49,644 nt of DNA from Schleiferilactobacillus shenzhenensis LY-73 (GTDB lineage: Bacteria > Bacillota > Bacilli > Lactobacillales > Lactobacillaceae). A model generated the notes under the pieces. The model saw only the letters and a program-made list of their open reading frames with translations. It ran no database searches and was not told the origin of the DNA. Positions 32,139 to 42,028 of this stretch are shown one piece after another. The position numbers were made by a program, and so were the translations under genes. The DNA lies in contig NZ_KI271582.1 in assembly GCF_000469325.1 (NCBI RefSeq), positions 58,151-107,794 on the forward strand, written 5' to 3'. The stretch's first letter is position 1; every line of letters begins with the position of its first letter.

Positions 32139-32906
32139 ATGGCAAAGACAGCAATCGTGACCGGGGGCGGTCAGGGGATCGGGCGCGGTATCGCGCTGCA
32201 ATTGGCGAAAGACGGATTCAACGTGGTCGTCGGCGATTTGAACGAAAAAACGGCGGCTTCTGTGGCAGAGGAAATCAAAGCCCTGGGGGTGGACAGCCTG
32301 CCCGTCGTGGCCGACGTTTCTGACGAAGCGTCGTTCCAGAACCTGGTAGAGACGGCCCATAAGCAGTTCCCGACGATTGACGTGCTCGTCAACAATGCGG
32401 GGATCGCCTTGGTCGCCACGATTCAGGAGACGACCACGGCAGAGTTCGAACGCATCTTCCGCATCAATGTGAACAGCGTGTTCTTCGGGATCAAAGCCGT
32501 GACCCCGATCATGCAGGCGCAGGGCGGCGGGAAAATCATTAACGCCAGCTCCATCGCCGGCCACCAAGGGATCGAATTGCTTGGACCATACTCCGCGACG
32601 AAGTTTGCAATTCGCGGTTTGACCCAAGCGGCCGCCCAAGAACTGGCGAAGGATCACATTACGGTGAACGGCTATGCGCCGGGTATCGTGCTCACCCCGA
32701 TGTGGGATCTCATCGACAAGCGGATGAGCGAGATTCACGGTGTGCCCATCGGCGCATCGCGGCAGAAGTTCATCGACGGCATCGCGCTGGGCCGGGGCGA
32801 GCAGCCCGAAGACGTGGCCGGACTGGTGTCATTCTTGGCCAGCAGCAAGTCGGACTACATCACCGGTCAAACAATCGTGGTGGACGGCGGCATTGATTAC
32901 GTCTAA
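32139..32906 (+). CDS. Acetoin(diacetyl) reductase / 2,3-butanediol dehydrogenase (SDR family)
   Basis: A 255-residue cytosolic short-chain dehydrogenase. The cofactor motif is TGGGQGIG, the structural motif NNAGIA, and the catalytic Tyr151 and Lys155 stand in PYSATK, preceded by Ser in ASSIAG. The downstream [18 protein letters not shown] is typical of diacetyl/acetoin reductases, which reduce diacetyl to acetoin and acetoin to 2,3-butanediol to reoxidise NADH. TTGGAGGAA precedes the ATG at 32139; the longer open frame to 31839 crosses the terminator and promoter. A cre site suggests CcpA control. Confidence 0.88.
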   Translation: MAKTAIVTGGGQGIGRGIALQLAKDGFNVVVGDLNEKTAASVAEEIKALGVDSLPVVADVSDEASFQNLVETAHKQFPTIDVLVNNAGIALVATIQETTTAEFERIFRINVNSVFFGIKAVTPIMQAQGGGKIINASSIAGHQGIELLGPYSATKFAIRGLTQAAAQELAKDHITVNGYAPGIVLTPMWDLIDKRMSEIHGVPIGASRQKFIDGIALGRGEQPEDVAGLVSFLASSKSDYITGQTIVVDGGIDYV

Positions 32907-32971
32907 ACCGTCGTTTGGCGAAGGCCATGATGGATGGATAGAACAACAACAGGGCAGAAAAGACGACCGTC

Positions 32972-33012
32972 GTGCAGAGGGCCGCCTTTTCTTGTGGGCG
33001 GGGCCTTTCTTA
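32972..33012 (+). terminator. Probable terminator after the SDR gene
   Basis: GGGCCGCC pairs with GGCGGGGCC (one bulge) around a loop of about 9 bases, followed by TTTCTTATT. Confidence 0.5.
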
Positions 33013-33112
33013 TTGTTTAAACCGGTGACTAATCGAGCCGCACGCTTGAATTCTGCGCCGCGTTCACGCACAATTGGATTATGACAATCGTACCAAGAAG
33101 GGACTGGAATCA

Positions 33113-34000
33113 ATGGCCAGTAAAATAACCGGTGCTTCGTTCAGCATTGCCGAGGAGACCCGCATTCGCTTCGTCGCCTTGAAGGTCAAAGACTTGCAGG
33201 CGATGGTGGATTTCTATAGCCAAATCGCCGGGTTGGACTTATTGAAACGTTCAGAGCAGCTTGCATACCTGGGCACGCGGCAGAATCAGGAGGTGCTGGT
33301 GACACTGCATAAGATCAGCGGGCACAAAGCCAAGAAACCCACCGCCGGGTTGGAACATATGGCGATTCTCCTGCCGGACCGGGATACACTGGGGTCCGCG
33401 CTGCAGCATATGCTCGACAACGGCATCGTCATCAATGGCCTTTACGAGAATGCCTATTCGCAGACCTTCATTATTCATGATCCCGAGGGCAACGGCGTGG
33501 AGTTTGCCTACGACAAGTCGGCTTCCCAATGGCGGACGCCGAACGCTATTGATTGGAAGAAAGAAAAGACAGTCAAGGCTGACCAAGAAGCTATTTTGAA
33601 GCACCAAAACGGCAAGTACAATTCCGCCCCCGCCGGCGTCTCCATCGGCCACGTCCAATTCCGGGTGAACGACCTGGCCGATACGGCGCGGTTCTATGAG
33701 AAAGGATTGGGCTTCGCAGTCAATGATGACGCCGACCCGAAGCAGCTGTTCCTGGCCGCGGGTGATTACCACCACCATATCGGCATCAACCTGACCGACG
33801 ATGATACCTTGGCCAAGCCTGCTTGGGACACCTACGGCTTAGACTACGTCAACTTTGTCCTGCCTAACGAAGCTGCCATGGACCTGCTGCGCACGAATTT
33901 GGACGCCCAAGGATTCAAAGATTATGAGTACAATGGTCAATTCCATTATTTGCAAGTAACGGATCCCAACGGTATCAACCTCTGGTTTGCCTTAGCATGA
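33113..34000 (+). CDS. VOC-family (glyoxalase/extradiol dioxygenase-like) protein with two VOC domains
   Basis: A 295-residue protein with two tandem vicinal-oxygen-chelate modules: RFVALKVKDLQAMVDFYSQIAGL at about residue 17 and IGHVQFRVNDLADTARFYEKGLGF at about 180, each followed by an HDPEGNGVEFAY or TDPNGINLWFAL end. The layout matches CatE-like proteins of Firmicutes, often annotated as catechol 2,3-dioxygenase or ring-cleaving dioxygenase. The true substrate is unknown. Start at ATG 33113, where homology begins, with AAGAAGGGA about 10 bases before it. The stop overlaps the next start (ATGA). Confidence 0.82.
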   Translation: MASKITGASFSIAEETRIRFVALKVKDLQAMVDFYSQIAGLDLLKRSEQLAYLGTRQNQEVLVTLHKISGHKAKKPTAGLEHMAILLPDRDTLGSALQHMLDNGIVINGLYENAYSQTFIIHDPEGNGVEFAYDKSASQWRTPNAIDWKKEKTVKADQEAILKHQNGKYNSAPAGVSIGHVQFRVNDLADTARFYEKGLGFAVNDDADPKQLFLAAGDYHHHIGINLTDDDTLAKPAWDTYGLDYVNFVLPNEAAMDLLRTNLDAQGFKDYEYNGQFHYLQVTDPNGINLWFALA

Positions 34001-34995
34001 AGCCGACTGAAACATTGATTCAACGCCTGGTGACAGCCCACGTTGTCCCAGGTGTTTCTTATGCCCTGATGGACGGTGACGCCGTCGCCGCCAACGTGCT
34101 GGGTCAGGCCGCCTGGTATCCTGCGCCGGAACGGCTGACGCCCAATGCCCAGTATGATCTGGCCTCCTTGACCAAAGTGGTGGGTACACTGACGGTGTTT
34201 TTACAGGCGGTTCAAGATGGGTTGTTGACACCGGCCAGCCCCGTGGCTGATTTCTTGCCCAGCGTAACGGACCGCCGGGTAACATTTCGGCATTTATTAA
34301 CGCACACCTCGGGCATTGCCGGGTATATTCCACACCGTGACGCACTGCCAGCCCCGGCGTTACGGGACGCTATCCTGCACTTGCCGGTCACGGCGGCTTT
34401 TGAGCAGAAACCGGTGTACAGCGACACGAACTTGCTGGACACCGGTTTTGTGCTGGAGAAATTGTACGGGGCACCGATCCACGATTTGATTGCCACGCGG
34501 GTCTTGGCTCCGCTGGGGTTGAGCGGCGCCTCTTTTCAACCGACCCTGCCAGTGCCCACGTTGTTCAATCGCCAAACCGGCCGCAACTTTGCCGGTATCG
34601 TCCACGATCCCAAGAGCCGGGTGCTTGGCGCCCACAGCGGTTCTGCCGGTTTATTCAGCGACTTGCCTAGCCTGGTCCGCTTTGCCCAGTGGTATCTCGG
34701 TCAGTGGGCGCCAGCGGACCCGCCAGTGGCTCAAGAGACACTCGTGCCGCTGTGGCACGACTGGGCCCCGCACCACGGTCAGCGGTCACTGGGCTGGGAT
34801 CTGCGCTACACCCCGGCAGGCACGCCGGTCCTGTACCACACAGGCTTCACAGGCACCTTCATTGCCCTGGACCGGCAGCATCAGCAAGGCCTGATCGTCC
34901 TCACCAACCGGGTCTACCCCAACGGCCACAACGACCGTTTCCTGGCCGACCGGGAACTGATTCTGAACACTTGGCTGGCAGAAATCGACAGCTAG
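33997..34995 (+). CDS. Serine hydrolase, class C beta-lactamase/penicillin-binding-protein-like
   Basis: A 332-residue protein of the beta-lactamase-related serine hydrolase family. The nucleophile motif is S57-L-T-K60, the Tyr-x-Asn-like motif is YSDTN, and HTGFTG near the C-terminus takes the place of the KTG motif. No signal peptide or membrane segment is seen, so it is likely cytosolic and probably an esterase or peptidase rather than a resistance enzyme. Translation is coupled to the VOC gene through ATGA; no independent ribosome site is evident. Confidence 0.85.
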   Translation: MKPTETLIQRLVTAHVVPGVSYALMDGDAVAANVLGQAAWYPAPERLTPNAQYDLASLTKVVGTLTVFLQAVQDGLLTPASPVADFLPSVTDRRVTFRHLLTHTSGIAGYIPHRDALPAPALRDAILHLPVTAAFEQKPVYSDTNLLDTGFVLEKLYGAPIHDLIATRVLAPLGLSGASFQPTLPVPTLFNRQTGRNFAGIVHDPKSRVLGAHSGSAGLFSDLPSLVRFAQWYLGQWAPADPPVAQETLVPLWHDWAPHHGQRSLGWDLRYTPAGTPVLYHTGFTGTFIALDRQHQQGLIVLTNRVYPNGHNDRFLADRELILNTWLAEIDS

Positions 34996-35023
34996 CCGGT
35001 GGGTAGGTAACTGTCTCTGGCCC

Positions 35024-35198
35024 GGGTGACTACGGGCTCCGCAGCTTGGGGGCTGGAACGTGGTGACGGCGGTTTGAGCCCGCAAAGAGCACGGTCTCAA
35101 ACACACCTAACTGCATCGAAATCTTGAGCAAAAAACGCTCAAGATTTCGTGCAGTTTCCACCACTGAGCCCCCAATCTGCTCCGCCCTTCGTCACCCT
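35024..35198. repeat. Long imperfect inverted repeat with two inner hairpins (intergenic element 2)
   Basis: Outer arms: GGGTGAC, GGGC, GCAG.TTGGGGGCT and GTGGTG on the left (35024-35063) have their complements at 35158-35198. Inside are two hairpins: GTTTGAG...CTCAAAC (about 35073-35101) and a strong one, 35111-35129 with 35137-35154, an 18-bp stem with one bulged base and the loop AAAAAAC. The whole could fold as a three-way junction. No coding sequence. Confidence 0.8.
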
Positions 35199-35350
35199 AC
35201 ATTCTCGGAGACCGGAACAGTCCCGTGCGATACAAAACCTTGGCAGCCTCTTCCATGGTCATTTCGCAGTTCCCTGGAAGGATAAAGTTTGGGTTACGCC
35301 TCCTGGGATTGTGTCCTGGTACGAAGAATTTCACGATCGGCAAGGATGTA
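35199..35350. other. Gene-free spacer between two inverted-repeat elements
   Basis: No supported gene, promoter or strong hairpin was recognised here. Short open frames have no ribosome site. Confidence 0.5.
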
Positions 35351-35520
35351 GGCGATTTGGGCCCGGAGCCAGGGAACCTCAGTGGTGAAGTTGGTCTTAG
35401 CGGGCGCTCTTTGCCCGCTTAGACCAAGGCCGGTCTTTAAGACTTTTGGCGCTTTTTGCCAAAAGGTTTAAAGCCGTGCCCACCACGTTCCAGGCCCCCT
35501 GGCGGAGGGCCCAAATCGCC
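35351..35520. repeat. Long imperfect inverted repeat with two inner hairpins (intergenic element 3)
   Basis: Outer arms 35351-35364 and 35507-35520 (GGCGATTTGGGCCC and its exact complement) continue inward with GCCAGGG and GTGGTG. Inside are a hairpin TTGGTCTTAGCGGGC / GCCCGCTTAGACCAA (about 35391-35428, one mismatch) and a second one, CTTTTGGC...GCCAAAAG with flanking TTTAA pairs (about 35433-35473). Same architecture as element 2; the outer arm sequence recurs at the window's end. Confidence 0.85.
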
Positions 35521-35547
35521 GGGCCCAGCGAATTCCAAACACAAAAC

Positions 35548-35605
35548 AAGGCTGAACCATCCGCACACTGCAGCTTGCACTGTGCACGATGGTCCAGCCT
35601 TTTCT
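35548..35605 (-). terminator. Terminator of murT
   Basis: On the minus strand GGCTGGACCATC and GATGGTTCAGCC pair, continued by an inner GCAGTGTGC-type stem, and the hairpin is followed by TTGTTTTG. It lies 18 bases after the murT stop. Confidence 0.8.
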
Positions 35606-35623
35606 GACGGTAATAATTGAAGA

Positions 35624-36976
35624 CTACTTGTTGACCAGCTTCTGGGTCACATAGTTCTGATCCGCCAAAGCCTTACGCAGCGCCAACATCGCCGTGTACG
35701 TCGCCAAGACGTAGATGCGGTCATTGGGAATCGCCTTGATCAGCGGAATGGCGTCGGTGACGTTGTCGGCCACTTGCAGGTGGTCGTCGGCCACGCCCGC
35801 TACCTTCAGCCGCAGCGCGATGTCCTTGTGCCGGTGGCCGCCGGCGATGACGGCGGGCATGGCGGCGTAATCCAAGTCTTCGAACTTCCCATCCCAGATC
35901 CAGCTGGTATCGATTCCGTCCGCATAGTTCGAGTTCAACAGAACCGCCAGGGAGTAGGGCTGGGGATCGTTCTTGATCATTGTCAGGACTTGATTCAGAC
36001 CGACGGGGTTCTTGACCAGGATGATGGTCACTTGCTTGCCGTCCACGGTGATCACTTCTTGCCGGCCAAAGACGGTTTCGTCGCCGGCCAGGGCGTCGAC
36101 GATGGTGTCGCCAGCCACGCCGAATTCCCGGGCGACGGTGTAGGCCGCCAGCGTATTGTAAATGTTGTACATCCCGCCGATGTTGATCGTCGCCGGGTGG
36201 CCGTCCAGGTCGAACTGGGACTTGGTGGGCAGCAGGGTATTGACGGCGTTCACGGTGTACTTCAGGTCTGGGCGGTGGAAACCGCAATGAGGGCAGAAAT
36301 AATCCCCCAGGTTGGCGTAGGTGTTGAAGTGGTAGTGCAGGATATGGTCGCACACTGGGCAGAGGACGCCGTCGGTGTTCACGTCGGCCCGGGTATCGCC
36401 TTCGCTGGGCAGGTTGAACCCGTAATATACTTTGGGATTCGGCAGATCCTTAGAATTAAAGATGGGGGCATCACCGTTGGCGACGATGGTGGCCTCGGGC
36501 GCCAATTTAACGCCGGCCAGGATCTTGTCGTAAGTGGTGTAGATTTCGCCGTAGCGGTCCATTTGGTCCCGGAAGATATTGGTCATCACAAACATCTTCG
36601 GATGCAGCTGGGCGGCCACGTGGGCGACGTTGGCTTCATCCACTTCCAGGACGGCCAAGCCTTTCTCACTGCCGTGGTGGCGGTGGGCCATGAAGACTGT
36701 CAGAATGCCCTGGAACATGTTGGAACCGGTGGGGTTAGAAAGAATATCGGGGTACTTCTGGCGCAGTGCCTTCACGGTGAGGGCAGTCGTCAAAGTCTTG
36801 CCGTTCGTCCCGGTGATAATGATCGTGTCGTAATCTTTGCCCAGTGCTGCCAGGGCGTTGGGCGCCAGCCGGTCTGCCAGCTTGCCCGGGAAAGAACTGC
36901 CGCCATTTCTAAATGTATGCAGGAACCAATGGGCGCTCTTTCCTACTGTGATTGCGAACTTGTCCCGAATGCTCAT
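35624..36976 (-). CDS. murT: Lipid II isoglutaminyl synthase subunit MurT
   Basis: A 450-residue Mur-ligase-like protein. MurT with GatD amidates the D-glutamate of lipid II in Gram-positive peptidoglycan synthesis. The ATP-binding loop is ITGTNGKT (residues 55-61), and a zinc ribbon typical of MurT is visible as C206-x2-C209 and C228-x2-C231. The C-terminal part matches DUF1727, the region that contacts GatD. The ATG at 36976 has AGGTGG before it; an upstream in-frame TTG at 37006 is less likely. GatD normally follows murT as a partner gene; here a terminator and the inverted-repeat block follow, and no gatD is seen in the window. Confidence 0.9.
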   Translation of the reverse strand: MSIRDKFAITVGKSAHWFLHTFRNGGSSFPGKLADRLAPNALAALGKDYDTIIITGTNGKTLTTALTVKALRQKYPDILSNPTGSNMFQGILTVFMAHRHHGSEKGLAVLEVDEANVAHVAAQLHPKMFVMTNIFRDQMDRYGEIYTTYDKILAGVKLAPEATIVANGDAPIFNSKDLPNPKVYYGFNLPSEGDTRADVNTDGVLCPVCDHILHYHFNTYANLGDYFCPHCGFHRPDLKYTVNAVNTLLPTKSQFDLDGHPATINIGGMYNIYNTLAAYTVAREFGVAGDTIVDALAGDETVFGRQEVITVDGKQVTIILVKNPVGLNQVLTMIKNDPQPYSLAVLLNSNYADGIDTSWIWDGKFEDLDYAAMPAVIAGGHRHKDIALRLKVAGVADDHLQVADNVTDAIPLIKAIPNDRIYVLATYTAMLALRKALADQNYVTQKLVNK

Positions 36977-37068
36977 CTGTTTTTGCCACCTATCTTTTTT
37001 GGTCAAACGTACCTTGGCTATTTTACCATACGCCCGGCCTGACGGGGGGACTTCTGACCGGGTCTGCC

Positions 37069-37097
37069 TTCACTGCTGGCGTGCTTTCCGTTATACT
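37069..37097 (+). promoter_or_regulatory. Probable promoter of the tdk-upp cluster
   Basis: TTCACT (37069-37074) and TATACT (37092-37097) are 17 bases apart, 41 bases before tdk. Confidence 0.5.
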
Positions 37098-37137
37098 GGT
37101 AGAGATTTAGACGATACGAATAATGGGGGTGGCTGTG

Positions 37138-37740
37138 TTGGCCCAGTTGTTTTTTCGCTATGGGGCAATGAATAGCGGCAAGTCCATCGAGATCCTGAAG
37201 GTGGCACACAATTATGAAGAACAGAACAAACCGGTGGTGCTGATGACCAGTCATTTGGATACCCGCAGCGGGGAGGGCGTCATTGCCAGCCGCATTGGCT
37301 TGCACCGCTCGGCTTTGCCGATCCTGGAGGACACCGACATCTTCAGTATTACCGATGCCCAACCGATCAAGCCGGCCTGTGTGCTCATCGACGAGGCCCA
37401 ATTTCTCAAAAAAGCCCAGGTCCTGCAGGCTTGCAAGATCGTGGACACGCTGGGGATCCCGGTGATGACCTTCGGGTTGAAGAACGATTTCCGCAATGAG
37501 CTGTTCGAGGGGTCCCGGTACCTTCTATTGTATGCGGACAAGATTGAAGAAATGAAGACGATCTGCTGGTTCTGCCGGCACAAGGCGATCATGAATCTGC
37601 GCATCCATGACGGCCGTCCGGTGTATGAAGGCGAGCAGATCATGATCGGCGGCAACGAGTCATACTACCCGGTCTGCCGCTATCACTATTTCCACCCCTC
37701 GTTAGATAAAATTGAAGGAAGCGAAGACATCGATGGATAA
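37138..37740 (+). CDS. tdk: Thymidine kinase
   Basis: A 200-residue cytosolic salvage enzyme phosphorylating thymidine with ATP. The P-loop is GAMNSGKS (residues 9-16), the Walker B/lasso region is CVLIDEAQF, and zinc ligands are seen as CWFC and, near the end, CRYH. I choose the TTG at 37138 ([16 protein letters not shown]) because GGGGGTGG lies 6 bases before it and homology begins there; the ATG at 37123 would place the ribosome site inside the gene. It is the first gene of the cluster and overlaps prfA by 8 bases. Confidence 0.93.
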   Translation: MAQLFFRYGAMNSGKSIEILKVAHNYEEQNKPVVLMTSHLDTRSGEGVIASRIGLHRSALPILEDTDIFSITDAQPIKPACVLIDEAQFLKKAQVLQACKIVDTLGIPVMTFGLKNDFRNELFEGSRYLLLYADKIEEMKTICWFCRHKAIMNLRIHDGRPVYEGEQIMIGGNESYYPVCRYHYFHPSLDKIEGSEDIDG

Positions 37741-38821
37741 AATCATCGCCCAGCTAGAGGGCGTGCTGCAACGGTACGACGAACTAGAAGAAATGATGGC
37801 TGACCCAGAAGTGATCAACGATACCAAACGGTATATGCAGGTCAGCAAAGAAGAAGGCAGCATGCGGGAAGTGGTGCAGAAGTACAAGCACTACAAAGAG
37901 GTCCTGCACGATATTGAAGAAAGTAAAGAAGTCTTGAGCGACACCGACGACAGCGACATGGCCGACCTGGCCAAGGAAGATCTGGCCAATCTCCAGAAGG
38001 AGAAGGAGCAGTTGGACCACGAGCTGCTGGTTTTGATGCTGCCGAAGGACCCCAACGATGATAAGAACATCATCATGGAAATTCGCGGTGCCGCCGGCGG
38101 CGACGAAGCCAGTTTGTTTGCGGCTGACCTGCTCTCGATGTACCAGAAATACGCCGAGCGCCAGGGCTGGAGCTTCGAAATCGTCGATGAGAACCGCACC
38201 GACGTGGGCGGCTTCAAGGAAGTCGCGGCGATGATTACCGGCGAGAACGTTTATTCCAAGCTGAAGTTTGAAAATGGGGCCCACCGGGTCCAGCGGGTGC
38301 CGGTGACGGAATCTGCTGGCCGGGTCCACACCTCCACAGCCACCGTGGCGGTCATGCCGGAATATGACGACATCGACTTCAAGCTGGACCCCAAAGACAT
38401 TCGCACAGATGTCTATCGCTCCTCTGGGGCCGGCGGCCAGCATATCAACAAGACCTCCAGTGCCGTGCGGATGACCCATATTCCCACCGGTATCGTGGTG
38501 GCCATGCAGGACCAGCGTTCGCAGCAGCAGAACCGGGAGAAGGCCATGCAGATCCTGCGTTCTCGGGTCTACGATTTCTACGAGACCCAGAACCGGGACG
38601 AGTACGACGAGAAGCGTAAGAGCATCGTCGGTACCGGCGACCGCTCCGAGCGGATCCGCACGTATAATTATCCCCAGAACCGGGTCACCGACCACCGCAT
38701 CGGCCTCACGCTGAACAAGCTGGATCGCATCATGAACGGCGAGCTGGATGAGATCATTGACGCCCTCATCGTGCACGACCAGGCCGATAAGCTGGAGCAT
38801 CTGCAAGATGGCGTCGCCTGA
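37733..38821 (+). CDS. prfA: Peptide chain release factor 1
   Basis: A 362-residue factor that ends translation at UAA and UAG. The GGQ motif stands in [13 protein letters not shown] and the codon-recognition motif is PVT in [15 protein letters not shown]. The start at ATG 37733 ([11 protein letters not shown]) overlaps the tdk stop by 8 bases; an earlier ATG at 37712 lacks support. The following prmC encodes the methyltransferase that modifies this GGQ glutamine and overlaps it. Confidence 0.97.
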   Translation: MDKIIAQLEGVLQRYDELEEMMADPEVINDTKRYMQVSKEEGSMREVVQKYKHYKEVLHDIEESKEVLSDTDDSDMADLAKEDLANLQKEKEQLDHELLVLMLPKDPNDDKNIIMEIRGAAGGDEASLFAADLLSMYQKYAERQGWSFEIVDENRTDVGGFKEVAAMITGENVYSKLKFENGAHRVQRVPVTESAGRVHTSTATVAVMPEYDDIDFKLDPKDIRTDVYRSSGAGGQHINKTSSAVRMTHIPTGIVVAMQDQRSQQQNREKAMQILRSRVYDFYETQNRDEYDEKRKSIVGTGDRSERIRTYNYPQNRVTDHRIGLTLNKLDRIMNGELDEIIDALIVHDQADKLEHLQDGVA

Positions 38822-39680
38822 GACGTACAACGATTGGCTGCGGCGGGTGCGCGGGGCACTGAGTGCGAAGGGTCTTGACCCCGGCGGGGCAGAGTATGTG
38901 CTGACTGCCCGGCAGCACTGGACGAATACCGACCTCCTGCTGCACTTGCGGAACACGATATCAACGTCGCTAGCCGCACAGCTGGCCAGGGATGCCCAGC
39001 GGCTGCTGGCGGCGGAGCCGGCCCAGTACATCGTGGGCCAAGCCTGGTTCGCTGGCTTACCGCTGCACGTTGCCCCGGGGGTGCTGATTCCCCGGCCGGA
39101 GACGGAAGAACTGGTGGCCTGGCTGCTGGATTCTCTGCCGGCCAACGCTCCGGTGCGCATCGCCGATATCGGTACCGGCTCCGGTGCGATTGCCATTGCA
39201 GTAGCGCACGCCCGGCCCCGCTGGCAGGTCACCGCCACCGATGTCTCGCCGCGGGCCCTGGAAGTAGCCCAAGCGAATGCGGACCGGCTGGTGCCCCGAC
39301 GCATCACATTCCGCCAAGGCAGCCTCCTGGCTCCGCTGGGCGATCAGCGCTTCACGGCAATCATCAGTAACCCGCCATACATCAGCTGGGACGAACTGGC
39401 AGTGATGGACCGGTCGGTGAAGCAATATGAACCCAGCACTGCCCTGTTTGCCCCGGACCACGGCCTGGCCATGTACCAAGCGTTGATCAGGACTGCCCCG
39501 GCCCATCTCGCACCGGATGGCCAATTATTTCTCGAACACGGCTACCGCCAACGCACTGCGCTGACCGCCCTTTTCGCCGCCGATGCTGCCTGGCATGTCC
39601 AGACCAAGAACGACCTGGCCGGGCAGCCGCGTATGGTCCGGGCGGTATACGCCGTTGATTCTGTTAGAAAAGAAGGATAG
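38808..39680 (+). CDS. prmC: Release factor glutamine N5-methyltransferase
   Basis: A 290-residue SAM-dependent enzyme that methylates the Gln of the GGQ motif of release factors. The SAM motif is [14 protein letters not shown], and the catalytic motif NPPY stands in [12 protein letters not shown]. The N-terminal domain of about 90 residues is the release-factor-binding part. The ATG at 38808 overlaps prfA by 14 bases. An upstream in-frame ATG at 38748 would extend far into prfA and is unlikely. Confidence 0.95.
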   Translation: MASPETYNDWLRRVRGALSAKGLDPGGAEYVLTARQHWTNTDLLLHLRNTISTSLAAQLARDAQRLLAAEPAQYIVGQAWFAGLPLHVAPGVLIPRPETEELVAWLLDSLPANAPVRIADIGTGSGAIAIAVAHARPRWQVTATDVSPRALEVAQANADRLVPRRITFRQGSLLAPLGDQRFTAIISNPPYISWDELAVMDRSVKQYEPSTALFAPDHGLAMYQALIRTAPAHLAPDGQLFLEHGYRQRTALTALFAADAAWHVQTKNDLAGQPRMVRAVYAVDSVRKEG

Positions 39681-39685
39681 TTATT

Positions 39686-40696
39686 GTGGAAACGTTACGT
39701 TTGAATCCTGATCAAGTGGCTCAAGCCGCGGAGTTGATCAAGGCCGGCCAGCTGGTCGCCTTTCCCACTGAAACGGTCTATGGCCTAGGGGCGGATGCCA
39801 CCAACCCCACAGCTGTGAAGCAAGTCTATGCGGCGAAGGGCCGGCCCAGCGATAATCCGCTGATCGTGACCGTCTCGGGACCCGACCAGGTGGCCCAGTA
39901 TGCTGCCGGCATCACGCCGAAGGTCCAGGCCCTGTTTGACCGCTTTTGGCCGGGTCCGTTGACCTTGGTCCTGCCGGTGAAGCCGGGTACGCTGCCCAAG
40001 GAAGTCACGGGCGGTCTGCGTACGGCCGCCTTCCGCAACCCGGCAGATAAACTGACTCGAGAAATCATCCGCCAAGCGGGCGTGCCCATCGTCGGCCCCA
40101 GCGCCAATACGTCGGGCAAGCCCAGTCCTACCACTGCCGATCATGTTCTCCACGACCTGAACGGCAAGATTGCCGCGGTGCTGGACGACGGGCCGACCAA
40201 GGTGGGCGTTGAGTCGACGATCGTCGATATGTCGGTGGTCCCGCCGGTGATCTTGCGGCCCGGTGCTGTGTCGATTCATGATCTGGAACCGATCATCGGT
40301 AAAGTACTGATCAACAGCCACAAGGTGGGGGCCAACGAGGTGCCCAAGGCACCCGGAATGAAATATAAGCACTACGCGCCCAACGCCCAAGTGATCATCG
40401 TCCGTGATCCGGCCGACTTTGCCAAGGCGATTGCCTGGGCAGAGACCAAGGGGCCGGTGGGGCTGCTGGCCACCGACGCTGTGCTCCAGAAGCAAAGCAC
40501 CGTGCGTTTCAAGTCTCAGTATTCCCTAGGGGATTCCGTGGAATCCGCCACCCACCGGCTCTTTGACGGCTTACGCTACTTCGACCTGAACCCGGAGATC
40601 AAGATCATCTTAGCCCAGGGCTTCACCCCGGACGGCTTAGGCCTGGCGTATATGAACCGCTTGGAGAAAGCTGCCGGTTTGCAGTATTTCGATTAA
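39686..40696 (+). CDS. L-threonylcarbamoyladenylate synthase (Sua5/YwlC)
   Basis: A 336-residue enzyme that makes threonylcarbamoyl-AMP from threonine, bicarbonate and ATP for the t6A modification of tRNA. The YrdC domain (1-205) begins with LVAFPTETVYGLGADA and has the KGRPSDNPL and GPSANTSGKPSPT strings. The C-terminal Sua5 domain (about 235-336) is present, so this is the long form. The start is GTG at 39686, 5 bases after AAGAAGGATAG. It lies 5 bases after prmC. Confidence 0.94.
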   Translation: METLRLNPDQVAQAAELIKAGQLVAFPTETVYGLGADATNPTAVKQVYAAKGRPSDNPLIVTVSGPDQVAQYAAGITPKVQALFDRFWPGPLTLVLPVKPGTLPKEVTGGLRTAAFRNPADKLTREIIRQAGVPIVGPSANTSGKPSPTTADHVLHDLNGKIAAVLDDGPTKVGVESTIVDMSVVPPVILRPGAVSIHDLEPIIGKVLINSHKVGANEVPKAPGMKYKHYAPNAQVIIVRDPADFAKAIAWAETKGPVGLLATDAVLQKQSTVRFKSQYSLGDSVESATHRLFDGLRYFDLNPEIKIILAQGFTPDGLGLAYMNRLEKAAGLQYFD

Positions 40697-40730
40697 CATT
40701 GCTGTTCCATTCACGTGAGGAGAAAACCCC

Positions 40731-41975
40731 ATGACGACACCAGCGTACGAAAATGAAGACCGCAACCTATGGGCCGCTGTCCACCAAGAAGAAGACCGGC
40801 AGCAGCATAACATTGAATTGATTGCCTCTGAAAACATCGTTTCCCAGGGCGTACGCGCGGCCCAAGGCTCCGTGCTGACCAACAAATACGCCGAGGGCTA
40901 TCCCGGCCACCGGTATTACGGCGGCTGTGAATACATCGACGTGGTGGAGAACCTGGCCATCGATCGGGCGAAAGCCTTGTTTCACGCCGAGTATGCTAAT
41001 GTTCAGCCCCATTCCGGGTCCCAGGCCAACGAAGCGGCGTACCGCGCCTTTCTGCACTCGGGGGACAAGGTGCTGGGGATGGACTTGACGGCCGGCGGGC
41101 ACTTGACCCACGGTTCGCCGGTGAACTTCTCTGGTAAAACCTATGAATTCCACAGTTACGGGGTTGATCCGGTCACTGAGCGGATCGATTATGATGCCGT
41201 GGCGGCGCTGGCGGCGGAGATCCGGCCGCGGATGATCGTTGCTGGGGCGTCCGCGTATGCCCGGACGATCGACTTCGCCAAGTTCCGGGAAATTGCGGAT
41301 TCCGTCGGGGCGTACCTGATGGTCGACATGGCCCACATCGCCGGCTTAGTCGCGACGGGGGCCCATCCCAGCCCGGTACCGTATGCCGATGTGGTCACCA
41401 CCACGACCCACAAGACCTTGCGCGGTCCGCGGGGCGGCCTCATTCTGGCAAAAGCAGAATACGGGCGGGCAATCAACTCTGCGGTCTTCCCCGGGACCCA
41501 GGGTGGGCCGCTGGAGCACGTTATCGCCGCCAAGGCGGTGGCCCTCCACGAGGCGATGCAGCCTGAGTTCAAGACGTATATTGACCAAGTGATCAAAAAT
41601 ACGGCCGTCATGGCGGATTACTGTAATGCCCAGGACGGACTGCGGGTGATCTCCGGCGGTACCGACAACCATCTTTTCCTCATGGATGTGACCGGGCTGG
41701 GGGTGACGGGCCGGGATGTCCAAGACTTGTGCGACAGCATTGCCATCACCCTGAACAAGAATACGATTCCCGGGGAGAAAAACGGTCCCTTCAAGACCAG
41801 CGGTGTGCGCATCGGGGCAGCGGCGGTGACCAGTCGCGGCTTCAAAGAAGACCAGTGCCGCCAAGTCGCGGCATGGATCGTCCAAGCCATTCGCCAGCGG
41901 GACGACCGCGCGGCGTTGGATGACATCCGCGGGCAAGTATTCAACTTGACCGCCGCATTTCCCATTACTCGGTAA
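40731..41975 (+). CDS. glyA: Serine hydroxymethyltransferase
   Basis: A 414-residue PLP enzyme interconverting serine and glycine with tetrahydrofolate. Lys228 in [14 protein letters not shown] is the cofactor lysine. The N-terminal [11 protein letters not shown] and [15 protein letters not shown] strings are intact. Start ATG with GAGGAG 10 bases before. Confidence 0.97.
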   Translation: MTTPAYENEDRNLWAAVHQEEDRQQHNIELIASENIVSQGVRAAQGSVLTNKYAEGYPGHRYYGGCEYIDVVENLAIDRAKALFHAEYANVQPHSGSQANEAAYRAFLHSGDKVLGMDLTAGGHLTHGSPVNFSGKTYEFHSYGVDPVTERIDYDAVAALAAEIRPRMIVAGASAYARTIDFAKFREIADSVGAYLMVDMAHIAGLVATGAHPSPVPYADVVTTTTHKTLRGPRGGLILAKAEYGRAINSAVFPGTQGGPLEHVIAAKAVALHEAMQPEFKTYIDQVIKNTAVMADYCNAQDGLRVISGGTDNHLFLMDVTGLGVTGRDVQDLCDSIAITLNKNTIPGEKNGPFKTSGVRIGAAAVTSRGFKEDQCRQVAAWIVQAIRQRDDRAALDDIRGQVFNLTAAFPITR

Positions 41976-42028
41976 AGCAGGCACCAGAGCGTGGTAAAAT
42001 GAACACAATAGCAAGGAGGACAATCACA

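Noticed and set aside
35024-35520. Insertion sequence
   Set aside because: No transposase frame and no target duplication was seen; only a non-autonomous repeat can be argued.
37784-39307. 507-codon minus-strand frame across prfA and prmC
   Set aside because: It is antisense to two overlapping conserved genes, with no start signals or family.
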